Assembly (NCBI GenBank): GCA_001586965.3 | Contig: LUCW03000005.1 | Location: forward strand, 487,864 to 551,863 | Origin: Sphaeroforma sirkka | Lineage: Eukaryota; Opisthokonta; Ichthyosporea; Ichthyophonida | Direction: 5' to 3' | Length of the DNA stretch: 64,000 bases | Shown: piece after piece, positions 27,831 through 35,994 of the stretch | How the letters are laid out: each line of letters begins with the position of its first letter | Numbering within the stretch: position 1 is the first letter of the stretch | Translations under genes and position numbers: made by a program | The notes under the pieces: generated by a model | What the model was told of the DNA's origin: nothing | What the model saw: the letters and a program-made list of their open reading frames with translations, nothing else | The model's database searches: none

Positions 27831-28664
27831 ATGCCGCAATGTCTCACGCTTGTGGGGGGAGTTTTGCGACCGTGCACCAGTGCGACGGACAAGCAGCAAA
27901 ACGGTTGTCCGATACACCGGAAGAGTGGACTGTTTCCCGGGTACCGGAAGCAACTGTACCTCGTCGTGTACGAGAAGCGACACCAACTTTCACAGCGCTG
28001 GTTGACTGAAATGCTGATAGTGTTGCAGTTCACGGACCATTCGGCGCTACGGATGTACGACCGCCTCGCGGCCCTCAGGGATCTGATCTACCCCGATGAC
28101 AGCGAGGGTGCGTTTCCTGTCGCGACAACAGGTAAATGTAAGTGGTACAGCCCGATAGACATGCTGGCCAACCCCAGCCTCGGGGGCTACGTGCTCGGTG
28201 GCCGGCCCGCCCCCCCGTGTGTGCGAGATGGCATTCTGCGCTCCAAACTACTGAAAAGGACCAGGTCGTCGTCGGGGCGGAAGCCGCGTCGCGTCTCGTC
28301 TACCGCTGCTGCTGCTGCTGCTGTGTCAACATTGCCCCCACCACCCGAGTCCCCTGAGCACGGCACACCACAACCAGTAGATGGTGCCTTGGAGCCAGAG
28401 CCCACCGCACCAGATGAAGAAGAAGAAGATGATGATGATGAAGAAGAAGAAGATCCAGCAGCACCAGCAGCACCAGTAGCCCCTTCTAGTACGACTACTA
28501 CTGGGGCTTGCATCGCTGAGTATCCCCATCTACTGCCGCAGCAGCAGCCGCTACCTCACCTACTGCAGGAACGAAATACTATTGTGGAGGGAAAGCGAGT
28601 AGAGACCAGGAGCTCATTCCTGCTTCAGATGTCTGCAATATACATAGATATCCTCTCGGATTAA
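27831..28664 (+). CDS. unknown protein with acidic low-complexity region, 277 aa
   Basis: The N-terminal 135 residues look folded and contain Cys and His (GVLRPC, GCPIH) that might bind zinc. They are followed by a basic stretch (SKLLKRTRSSSGRKPRR), then Ala, Pro and Asp/Glu runs (EEEEDDDDEEEEDPAAPAAP) encoded by GAA/GAT and GCA repeats. The last 50 residues are less ordered. I recognise no family. The basic then acidic layout is common in chromatin or RNA-binding viral proteins, but this is only a compositional remark. ATG in the context CACACTATGC, 77 bases after the CA repeat. Confidence 0.55.
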   Translation: MPQCLTLVGGVLRPCTSATDKQQNGCPIHRKSGLFPGYRKQLYLVVYEKRHQLSQRWLTEMLIVLQFTDHSALRMYDRLAALRDLIYPDDSEGAFPVATTGKCKWYSPIDMLANPSLGGYVLGGRPAPPCVRDGILRSKLLKRTRSSSGRKPRRVSSTAAAAAAVSTLPPPPESPEHGTPQPVDGALEPEPTAPDEEEEDDDDEEEEDPAAPAAPVAPSSTTTTGACIAEYPHLLPQQQPLPHLLQERNTIVEGKRVETRSSFLLQMSAIYIDILSD

Positions 28665-28699
28665 TAATTACATAAGAAAAAAAAAAATTCTGCAGGTAT

Positions 28700-28955
28700 G
28701 GCAGAGTAGATTTTTTTTTTTTTTTATTTATTTATTTTTTCAGCAAGGGCTCCGATGGGGGCTCGCAAGCCCAGCCAGGGCTCGCAAGGCCCTCCTGGGT
28801 GGGGATAGCATTGTTTTTAAAAATAAATAAAATATAAAAAAAAAGACTACCACCAGGGATCGCAAGGTCCCTCCTGGGTGGGGATAGCATTGTTTTTAAA
28901 AATAAATAAAATAAAATAAAAAGACTACCACCAGGGGTCGCAATTTTTATTTTTT
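28700..28955. repeat. dispersed repeat, copy set A
   Basis: Two copies of a ~95-base unit with GGGATAGCATTG, TTTAAAAATAAATAAAAT and AAGACTACCACCAGGG. The same unit occurs at 31200-31390, beyond the F-box gene. Confidence 0.85.
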
Positions 28956-28963
28956 TTTTAATA

Positions 28964-30814
28964 TTATTGATTTCTGTACGGAGCTGATGAATTCATATAC
29001 TTCAAGTGATTGACAACAAACGCATTGTCGCCAATGACACCTCTTACCGCACCAAAAACTCGCAGAAAAAATTCTCCCCCCGTTTCACCCTCACGCTTAC
29101 CCATATGTTTCCGCTTGTTATATCCGTGTATCGCCATAATGTACAGCATCAAACGACAAAACGCAGGCGTTAGCATATCCCGTTCCACCGACTGAACTAC
29201 AAAATCTCGAAACTCACCCCGCGACTCACGTCTGCGATAACGCTCACTCTGTATAAAACTGACCCACGTGTTTACGTCCATCGGCTCTCTCTTGAGCTGT
29301 CGGATGTTCGCTTTGGAGTCTAGCAGCGTGTCCTGCCACCAATAGTTTGCAGACACCTCGTCGTGTTCATCATCGGTAATATACTTTCTGATTATCTCAT
29401 ACATATCATGGTCGAATATTGCAGCACACACCACAGCGGTATCTGGAACAACCCCCTGGTTCAACATTCGCTGGACAGCTTTCTGATTGTTTTCCACGAC
29501 GTGGTCCAACAAGCTCTGCTGGACCGGTGATTCGAAATCCCGGTAGGCGTCATAGGATCCAAACCGTTTAGCGAACGCCAGAATCACGCGTTGGTGTTCT
29601 GTGGGGACCTCCTGACCGGTTGCGAGTACGTGCCGCTTGATTTGCAAATGCACGTTGGAATTGTTTCGGATTTCGTCGAGCCACAGCAGAATAGATATTT
29701 TCCCCCAGCCAGCGTCAAACATGATTTTCAGAATCTCCGGCGGGCAGTTGATCGGTAGTGTGAATTCCCTTACATCAAAGGTTGTATTGGATGACATGAG
29801 GGACTGGAGGAGTGCAACTTCATTGTGTAGAACAAGATGTACCATGACTGCCGTGCTACAGTGCCGGAAATTTAGCATGTCTCGCGAATTGGCAACCAAC
29901 TGTCCCAGTCCGCCTTCGAATAAGAGTGATGCGAGAATGTTTGTTGTGTCTGCACGGATACCGCGGTGTAACAGAAATTGTACTTTGTTCGCCTTGTTGT
30001 AAATCTGAAAGATCAGCAAATGATCTCGAGTCGGAACCACAAATCCCGACTCAACCAGTGCAATATACATTGGATTTTCCATATCAAAGTGCCGCATTTT
30101 AAAGTGTGCGTTGACGGCGCGTTGGATGCGTGGAAGGTCTCTGGTCTCTGTCGTTCGCATCAGGTATTCCAAAAACACATCCGGTTCAGGATCATTCATC
30201 ATTGTAGCTATAACACCATCAGTCATTTTAAAACCATACGTTTCAATGATTTCTTGTGGTATAATGTAGGACTTTGAACTATCGAGGACTCTATGCATTA
30301 CAGCCAAGATGTCCTCATCGGGAATGACTCGAGACGTGACAATATCTGTGGCTGCCGTCAAGTATAACATATCGGACGTGGACTCGTACTCTGTGGCTGT
30401 TGCTACCAGGAGTTGGGCCACAACTCGGGGGTGTAGAATCTGTAAATTTTCCATCATGGCAGATACGTACGCTTTGCAACGGACGATTTGCCGCATGGCG
30501 TTCGTCAAATGTGGATTTTTGAAAAACTTGATATGCTTTGAGAAAAACATTTGTTTGAGTTCACGATCCGTATATGATTCTGCGCGTAATAGCGAGTGGT
30601 CGTACACTGTTTGCGCATGCCGGTTCACACGACGAAGCTCTTGGTTGTGGCTGTTTGAGAAAATGGCCTCCTGAACCTCGGTCGGCAAATCGCTGAGTCG
30701 TTGTCGCGGCGCCCCAACTATGTGTTTACCCCTGTCGCGGCTGCCGACGTCAATAAATGTCCGCTTACGTGGCCGTGGGGCCGAAACACCAGTCTCATCA
30801 TTGCGACGTTTCAT
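28964..30814 (-). CDS. F-box protein with degenerate ankyrin-like repeats, 616 aa
   Basis: A basic N-terminus (MKRRND..., RPRKRTF) precedes an F-box-like motif at about residues 38-75 (QRLSDLPTEVQEAIFSNS...LRRVNRHAQ). The rest is a helical solenoid with repeats of roughly 30-40 residues that resemble degenerate ankyrin repeats (VQFLLHRGIRADTTNILASL; VQRMLNQGVVPDTAVVCAAI). F-box proteins link target proteins to SCF ubiquitin ligases, and viral ones redirect host degradation. The target-binding part would be the solenoid. Start chosen at ATG 30814; an upstream in-frame codon would add seven residues. AT-rich repeats flank the gene on both sides. Confidence 0.6.
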   Translation of the reverse strand: MKRRNDETGVSAPRPRKRTFIDVGSRDRGKHIVGAPRQRLSDLPTEVQEAIFSNSHNQELRRVNRHAQTVYDHSLLRAESYTDRELKQMFFSKHIKFFKNPHLTNAMRQIVRCKAYVSAMMENLQILHPRVVAQLLVATATEYESTSDMLYLTAATDIVTSRVIPDEDILAVMHRVLDSSKSYIIPQEIIETYGFKMTDGVIATMMNDPEPDVFLEYLMRTTETRDLPRIQRAVNAHFKMRHFDMENPMYIALVESGFVVPTRDHLLIFQIYNKANKVQFLLHRGIRADTTNILASLLFEGGLGQLVANSRDMLNFRHCSTAVMVHLVLHNEVALLQSLMSSNTTFDVREFTLPINCPPEILKIMFDAGWGKISILLWLDEIRNNSNVHLQIKRHVLATGQEVPTEHQRVILAFAKRFGSYDAYRDFESPVQQSLLDHVVENNQKAVQRMLNQGVVPDTAVVCAAIFDHDMYEIIRKYITDDEHDEVSANYWWQDTLLDSKANIRQLKREPMDVNTWVSFIQSERYRRRESRGEFRDFVVQSVERDMLTPAFCRLMLYIMAIHGYNKRKHMGKREGETGGEFFLRVFGAVRGVIGDNAFVVNHLKYMNSSAPYRNQ

Positions 30815-30849
30815 ACTTTTTTTAGTCAACCACAAAAAAAAAAAAGTGA

Positions 30850-31400
30850 GGTAAAAAAATACTACTGTGGTAAAAAAAAATCAGCCAAAATTTCACTATG
30901 TAAAAAACACCCACTGTGGTGCTCCCAGGGCTTTCCGAGCCATTTAAAAAAAATATATAGGGCAGAAAGTCTCCGCCAATTGACGGAAATTCGGGCTGAG
31001 CCTCTTTTTGCTGGGCCTCTTTAGTGTAAACATAACAAAAAAAAAATCAGGTCTACTGTAAACATAACAAAAAAAATCGGGTCTGGAAATCAGGTCCTGT
31101 GAAGGGGCTCGCAGCCCTGCAAGGAAGATTTTTTTTTTTTCATGTAAGGCCTGCAGCCCTGTGACGGCGGGCTTGCAGTCCTGCTTATAAAATTGCAGCA
31201 AGGCCTCCGATGGGGGCTCGCAAGCCCAGTCAGGGCTCACAAGGTCCTGGCTGGGGATCGCATTTTTTTTTAAAATGAATAAAATAAAAAAAAGACTACC
31301 ACCAGGGCTCGCAAGGCCCCTCCTGGGTGGGGATAGCATTGTTTTTAAAAATAAATAAAATAAAAAAAGGAGCTCGCAGCCCTGCAAGGAAGATTTTTAG
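30850..31400. repeat. repeat-rich intergenic region, copy set B
   Basis: No gene supported. Contains poly-A/T tracts, CAGCCCTGCAAGGAAGATTTTT units (near 31100 and 31370), and copies of the ACTACCACCAGGGCTCGCAAGG unit shared with 28700-28955. Short open frames are compositional. Confidence 0.75.
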
Positions 31401-31424
31401 CAGAATTTCTTTTTTATATTTTAT

Positions 31425-32105
31425 TTACTTGTTTTTGACTTGAAACACGCGCTTCCCAAGTGTCTGGTTTTCTAAAAATGTCAGCGAGGCAATACACGAG
31501 CCGTTGATAATGCGCTCATTATCCGCATGCCAGTCGAGCTTGCACTTTGCGTTTGGATACAAGACACCGTGGACGAGTACTTCGGCGCGCGTGGTGCCCA
31601 TCGTGTCGCACACGCGGTCTACAAGGCCGACTAAACAATCGGGGATTGCTGTACAGTGCACTCTTTTGCCGGAAAATGCATACTCGGTGATCGCATCGGA
31701 CCAGTCGACGACACGTCGGTTGTTGTTGGTGTACGTTTTCCCAAACATGACAGTGTGGTCGGGTACTGACGTGGCAAGCAGTGCGGCGCGCACCACCGGA
31801 CTCCACGCCGAAAGCGCACTGTCGTTGACCACGGCCACGCGGTGGACGGGCGAACCGATTTCAACGTCCAGGCTGCTGGCGGGGAGTTTGAGGTCGTGCT
31901 GCCACGTGCTGTTGTTCACTACTCGGAACGTCAGGTTGATTCGCCACCCCCGGGACTTTGGTGATGCTGGGACGCGATGTCTGGCAACCTGCTGAAAATC
32001 AGGACCGCTGTCGCGTAGTCGGTTGTTGGTCGTGTACATGACACACAAGTCGCCGTGGCCCAGCACAAATTCGTGGATCCCGAACGCCGTCTTAAACTTG
32101 TACAT
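31425..32105 (-). CDS. AlkB-like Fe(II)/2-oxoglutarate dioxygenase, circularly permuted, 226 aa
   Basis: All AlkB signature elements are present but in swapped order. Residues 10-61 hold what is normally the C-terminal half: LGHGDLCVM (15-23), the distal iron ligand in ARHRVPAS (His 43), and WRINLTFR (54-61) with both 2-oxoglutarate Arg residues. After a ~55-residue linker, residues 118-226 hold what is normally the N-terminal half: a substrate-binding part (VMFGKTYTNN, YAFSG), then VLYPNAKCKLDWHADNE with the HxD iron ligands (His 193, Asp 195), IASLTFL and RVFQV, where the protein stops. AlkB enzymes remove methyl groups from DNA or RNA. ATG 32105 fits the TATA box 40 bases upstream. No second AlkB copy adjoins. 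Confidence 0.75.
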   Translation of the reverse strand: MYKFKTAFGIHEFVLGHGDLCVMYTTNNRLRDSGPDFQQVARHRVPASPKSRGWRINLTFRVVNNSTWQHDLKLPASSLDVEIGSPVHRVAVVNDSALSAWSPVVRAALLATSVPDHTVMFGKTYTNNNRRVVDWSDAITEYAFSGKRVHCTAIPDCLVGLVDRVCDTMGTTRAEVLVHGVLYPNAKCKLDWHADNERIINGSCIASLTFLENQTLGKRVFQVKNK

Positions 32106-32141
32106 GATGATAAAATGAAGTTGTGACACTGTTTCGTGAAT

Positions 32142-32150
32142 ATTTATAGC
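32142..32150 (-). promoter_or_regulatory. TATA box of the AlkB-like gene
   Basis: GCTATAAATA on the minus strand, about 40 bases before ATG 32105. Confidence 0.6.
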
Positions 32151-32246
32151 TACACGAGTTTAGGAAGACCTCCCGAGTGGCTGGGGCCCGGCAATCAAGG
32201 AGGACTGAACGATGGGGGTGTCCTCCTCTGCCCACCTCAGGCCCTG

Positions 32247-32254
32247 TATATAAG
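32247..32254 (+). promoter_or_regulatory. TATA box of the LNR protein gene
   Basis: TATATAAG, 40 bases before ATG 32294, forming a divergent promoter region with the AlkB-like gene. Confidence 0.65.
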
Positions 32255-32293
32255 GGCCACACAAACACACATATTCTATATACTTTCAAAATA

Positions 32294-33382
32294 ATGTTTT
32301 CTTTCAAGTTAATTTGTATTCTGCCAATGATGGCAACCGCCACCAAGGTCTACGGCAGCGTAGATTCTCTGACCACCGAGTGCAGTGATGAGTGTCCGCT
32401 GTGGTACCTCAATGACGGTTTCTGTGATTCTGCCTGTAATACGCCCGCCTGCCAGTATGATGGGGGCGACTGCATCCGTCAGAACACGCGGAACGAGCCA
32501 TTTCTCCCTGGCCGCCCGGACGTGCGCCTTGTCAAACAGTGCTTTGTGAAATCTGGGGGACAGTATTTGCACATTGTCGACGGGGAAGTGCAAATGGTCG
32601 ATAACACACCCAGCGACCGGTGGACTCTCGAGTACACCTCTGACGACGAGTTTATGATGCACTTGAACAGTCTCTACGTGAGTGTGGATACGCAAACGAT
32701 ACCAAACACGCGCGACACGTACATAGCACTAGTGGCAAGCGAACGGCTGGACAACGCCTACAGTAAATGGCAAGCCATAACGTTAAATCCGGGTAGGGGT
32801 AGTATGATCAGGAGCGCCGGCCTGCCGTTTGAGATCAGTGTGTCGAACCCGAGCGTTCGTGTTGCCACACAGTATGAGGGGGGATTCCAGTGGGATTTTG
32901 TATCATGTCGGATACCAGCTATCTTACCTCATGAGAAACCAAACACCGACGACGCTATAGAAGTCCTGGATGAGAAGATGGTCAACGTAGTCGCGACGAA
33001 GAAGTGCTTTGTGCGATATACGAACACGACCACGGGTTCGTACAGTGTACTTGACCTTGTCGGTGGTAACGTGGTGTTGGTTGACACGTATCCATTGGTT
33101 CCGTGGACTCTAGAGTTTATTTCCGAGACTGAATTTCTGCTGCACATGGAGGGGGTGTATGTCGCAGCAGAGTCCCAGTTTCGAGCTCGACTGAAGACAA
33201 GTCTCGATCGCAATTTATACATGACGGCGTGGTCGATCGAGGACGGTATATTTCGGAACACACAAATGCCCTATCACGTAGATAGTAGTGGGCCGATGCA
33301 GTTGGTTGTTGACGGTGACTATGATTCCTATAGCTTGGGTCGTTGGGAGTTTGTGGCGTGCACGATTGAAAATAAAAGTTAA
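32294..33382 (+). CDS. secreted protein with LNR (Lin-12/Notch) module and duplicated domain, 362 aa
   Basis: ATG 32294 starts a signal peptide (FKLICILPMMATATKVYG). Residues ~27-60 form an LNR module: CSDECPLWYLNDGFCDSACN followed by CQYDGGDC, with six Cys and the Ca-binding Asp/Asn positions. The rest is a tandem duplication of a ~130-residue domain: each copy begins with a CFV strand (KQCFVKSGG; KKCFVRYTN), continues with WTLEY/WTLEF, a HLNSLYVS/HMEGVYVA strand, and ends in W-D/E-FVSC or W-EFVAC. The duplicated part resembles a beta-rich, possibly beta-trefoil fold, and its Cys suggest disulphides. Secreted or virion-surface location is likely. LNR modules are eukaryotic, so this points to capture from a host. 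AATAAA follows the stop. Confidence 0.7.
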   Translation: MFSFKLICILPMMATATKVYGSVDSLTTECSDECPLWYLNDGFCDSACNTPACQYDGGDCIRQNTRNEPFLPGRPDVRLVKQCFVKSGGQYLHIVDGEVQMVDNTPSDRWTLEYTSDDEFMMHLNSLYVSVDTQTIPNTRDTYIALVASERLDNAYSKWQAITLNPGRGSMIRSAGLPFEISVSNPSVRVATQYEGGFQWDFVSCRIPAILPHEKPNTDDAIEVLDEKMVNVVATKKCFVRYTNTTTGSYSVLDLVGGNVVLVDTYPLVPWTLEFISETEFLLHMEGVYVAAESQFRARLKTSLDRNLYMTAWSIEDGIFRNTQMPYHVDSSGPMQLVVDGDYDSYSLGRWEFVACTIENKS

Positions 33383-33414
33383 AATTGAATAAACCCTAAA
33401 CCGCGTAAAACTCT

Positions 33415-33417
<3 letters not shown>

Positions 33418-33451
<34 letters not shown>
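33418..33451. repeat. (CA)n microsatellite in the leader of the 33459 ORF
   Basis: About 16 CA units ending eight bases before ATG 33459, in the sense direction. Confidence 0.95.
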
Positions 33452-33456
<5 letters not shown>

Positions 33457-33458
33457 AA

Positions 33459-33710
33459 ATGATTTTCGAAAAGAGCAGCACAGTGGGTTCACGTTGCCTC
33501 GACGATCTCGTAGACAATGTTCCCGAGTACGTTCCGATCAACGGCCAGATCGTCCGCACTATATGTCGTGTCTGCGAAACAAGCCCGACGATTGATCGCT
33601 TCGTAAAGCAACTTTGCAATGTGCTTTCCGATTACCCTGACCCTGGGCGGCGGCGCCGCAGATGTAGCACCGGTCAACAAACCTTTTTTTTTTTCTTGAC
33701 AAAACTATAA
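33459..33710 (+). CDS. small protein, 83 aa, unknown
   Basis: ATG in good context (GCACAAAATGA) directly after a CA repeat, the same leader type as four other genes here. The first ~60 residues look protein-like and helical (RCLDDLVDNVPEYVPINGQIV). The end (RRRRRCSTGQQTFFFF) crosses a T run and meets the 3' end of the opposite gene. No family recognised. The stop may be altered. Confidence 0.4.
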   Translation: MIFEKSSTVGSRCLDDLVDNVPEYVPINGQIVRTICRVCETSPTIDRFVKQLCNVLSDYPDPGRRRRRCSTGQQTFFFFLTKL

Positions 33711-34514
33711 CATAGCATATGCCACAACTAGGATTAACATAATGGCCACAAAAATACCCCCGCCAATCAATAGCCAATTCGTTCCCTTTTCTGACTCGAG
33801 TACCGTGTCACCCGCGGGTGCTTCTGGTGCAACAACACCAGTGTTCGGTCCCGAGGCTGGCGCTTCTGGTACAACAACACCAGTGTTCGTTCCCAGGGCA
33901 GGCGCTTCTGGTGCAACGACACCAGTGTTCGTTCCTAAGGCGGCAGTCTTGGAAGTTGAGAGTTCAAGTATAGATTTGTCGGACAGTGACACTATTTGTA
34001 TGTACACAAAGTACGGAATGAATTCTCCATCGTCATCTCCCGTGCTAAAAAAAACGTTGCCGTCCGATTTACCTATGTATTCCTTCGTATTGTTCAATCG
34101 CATCGCGCACGTTAGCATGGGACCAGATGGCGCATCGTCCTTGCTCGAGGGCGACAGTCCGAAGGAGCGGTCTTCGTACACAATTTCCATATAGTCATCG
34201 GCATCACTCGTCAGCATTAGCATTCGACTACTCATTTCCCTGAAAATGTGTTCACCGCTGGCAACGTCCACCCACATGAAGATGGGGTCGTCGGTTTCGG
34301 TCTTACCCAGATACTCTAGTTTGAACGCATCGGGACGCAATGAGATATCCGCATCTACAGCAATTGCCAGCATGTTGAGTGCATATAGAATTGTCGGGCT
34401 GTTTGCCGGTGCCACGAAGATGTTAACCTGTGCGTCGTCGAGAAGTTCCGGTCGCCTTTTCCAGATATCCTCGATGACATCACTGGACGCGGTTGCAATG
34501 TTTAGCTTACTCAT
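33705..34514 (-). CDS. C-terminally anchored membrane protein, paralogue of the 12229-13566 protein, 269 aa
   Basis: The first ~170 residues align by eye with the N-terminal domain of the 12229-13566 protein: IWKRRPELLDDAQVNIFVAP near the start and LTCAMRLNNTKEYIG...FFSTGDDDG...VYIQIVSLSD near the end of the domain. The Cys-rich domain of the longer paralogue is missing. In its place is a short tandem repeat (three copies of an ~18-residue APxxGxNTGVVxPEAPA unit), then a C-terminal membrane helix (WLLIGGGIFVAIMLILVVAYAML). Likely a virion membrane protein with an external or internal N-domain. The repeat is near-identical at DNA level and may vary in copy number. Confidence 0.65.
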   Translation of the reverse strand: MSKLNIATASSDVIEDIWKRRPELLDDAQVNIFVAPANSPTILYALNMLAIAVDADISLRPDAFKLEYLGKTETDDPIFMWVDVASGEHIFREMSSRMLMLTSDADDYMEIVYEDRSFGLSPSSKDDAPSGPMLTCAMRLNNTKEYIGKSDGNVFFSTGDDDGEFIPYFVYIQIVSLSDKSILELSTSKTAALGTNTGVVAPEAPALGTNTGVVVPEAPASGPNTGVVAPEAPAGDTVLESEKGTNWLLIGGGIFVAIMLILVVAYAML

Positions 34515-34545
34515 TTTATTATTGGCAACTTAGTTTTTTTTTTCA

Positions 34546-34755
34546 TTACATGTTTTGTGAGATTTTTATATATATTTTCTTGAAAAAAAAAAATGCAACT
34601 TGTGTGCAAAAGTGTGCCGGTGGTGGCAAAATACGACGTGTCGGGATGACGGGAACGGGAACGACAACGGGAACGGCCACAACAGCGGCAAAGGCTGTTA
34701 TAACCAAGAGACTGAGGCCTACAGCGACTTGGACTGCTAGTCTTGCAAAAATCAT
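34546..34755 (-). CDS. small hydrophobic protein, 69 aa
   Basis: ATG 34755 opens a frame with an N-terminal hydrophobic segment (LAVQVAVGLSLLVITAFAAVVAV), a Val-Pro stretch, and a short Cys-containing tail that runs into a T-rich region. A TATA-like TATAAATT lies about 80 bases upstream on the minus strand. It could be a small secreted or single-pass membrane protein. No family. Confidence 0.35.
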   Translation of the reverse strand: MIFARLAVQVAVGLSLLVITAFAAVVAVPVVVPVPVIPTRRILPPPAHFCTQVAFFFFKKIYIKISQNM

Positions 34756-34799
34756 ATTATTATTTTTTTAATCGAGTGTTTTCGAGTGCAACTGAGAAT

Positions 34800-35027
34800 T
34801 GTGGGTGTAAAATGAGGATGTACGCCGTAATTTATACTGGTCCTAGAGTCACGCGCGGCACAAACCCTAAAAACCCTAGTGGGAGGGGAGTGGGGTCACC
34901 GATCGCGTACGTCCGATGAGCTACCTAAAACACACTGCGTGTTTTTGGGTTTAGTGAGTGGATGAAGATTCGTTAGCACGCACTTGTTCGGCGTCGCCGG
35001 ACCGGACAATTGGCGAGCGCGCTAATA
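34800..35027. other. intergenic, no supported gene
   Basis: Contains CCCTAAA-type telomere-like units near 34865 and degraded LRR-coding DNA from about 35005. Nothing else seen. Confidence 0.4.
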
Positions 35028-35760
35028 TCAGCAACACCAGTCCCACTCCGGACAATTGGCGAGCGCGCTAATGTCGGTGACTTTAGTACTAGTCAGGTAC
35101 ACGCTTTTCAGAGCCGGGCAATTGGCAAGCACGCTAATATCCGCAACGCCAGTCCCACTCAGGTACACACATTCCAGGGCAGGACAATTGGCGAGCGCGC
35201 TAATGTCGGTGACTTTAGTACTAGTCAGGTACACGCTTTTCAGAGCCGGGCAATTGGCAAGCACGCTAATATCCGCAACGCCAGTCCCACTCAGGTACAC
35301 ACATTCCAGGGCAGGACAATTGGCGAGCGCGCTAATGTCGGTGACTTTAGTACTAGTCAGGTACACGCTTTTCAGAGCCGAGTAATTGGCAAGCACGCTA
35401 ATATCAGCAACGCCAGTCCCACTCAGGTACACACATTCCAGGGCCGGACAATTGGCGAGCGCGCTAATGTCGGTGACTTTAGTACGCCGCAAGCCTACAT
35501 GTGTCAGCTCCAGGCATTTTCCGAGCGCGCTAATGTCGGCAACGCAAGTATCGGTCAAGGTCAGTTTTGCCAACTTCAAGCATTTACAGAGCGCGCTAAT
35601 ATCACGAACGTCATTATTGCTCAAATCCAGGATCTCCAGTTCCGGACAATTTGCAAATGCACCAATATCAATAACACACACCAACGGAAACGTTTTCCAG
35701 AAAGAGAAAGAGATAATAGGTGGGAGTGCCTTGAACGATGGACGTGACTCGAGGAGCCCC
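35010..35760 (-). pseudogene. leucine-rich-repeat protein, truncated
   Basis: About ten LRR units of 22-23 residues with the consensus SALANCPALECVYLSGTGV...DIS, like BspA/internalin-type LRRs, in the minus-strand frame 35028-35684. The frame is open to a TAA near 35752 but has no ATG (the apparent start at 35684 is GTG). At the other end, a deletion of about 20 bases near 35045 shifts the frame and stops it, while repeat DNA continues beyond. Neighbouring repeat pairs are nearly identical in DNA, so unit number changes by recombination. Probably a dead fragment of a larger LRR gene. Confidence 0.75.
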
Positions 35761-35869
35761 TGTTAGTCGCCCCACGACCTTTAACAGCAGCGGCGACAGC
35801 AGCGGCGGCGACTCAGCCTACTGGGTCTTTCGAGCCCGCCTGCGAGCCGGGGCCAGCAGGGCAAGTTGT

Positions 35870-35945
35870 TGTAGAGTTTAGAGTTTAGGGTTTAGAGTTT
35901 AGGGTTTAGAGAAAATGCTTAATAAAAAAAAAAAAAAAAAAAAAA
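35870..35945. repeat. TTTAGGG-like units and poly-A tract
   Basis: Several copies of GTTTAGGGTTTAGA/GAGTTTAG, then an A run of more than 20. The region 35761-35994 holds no gene. Confidence 0.85.
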
Positions 35946-35994
35946 CAAAGGATCAGTGTACTCGCAATTTGTCCGGCCCTGGAAATCGGGTTTA

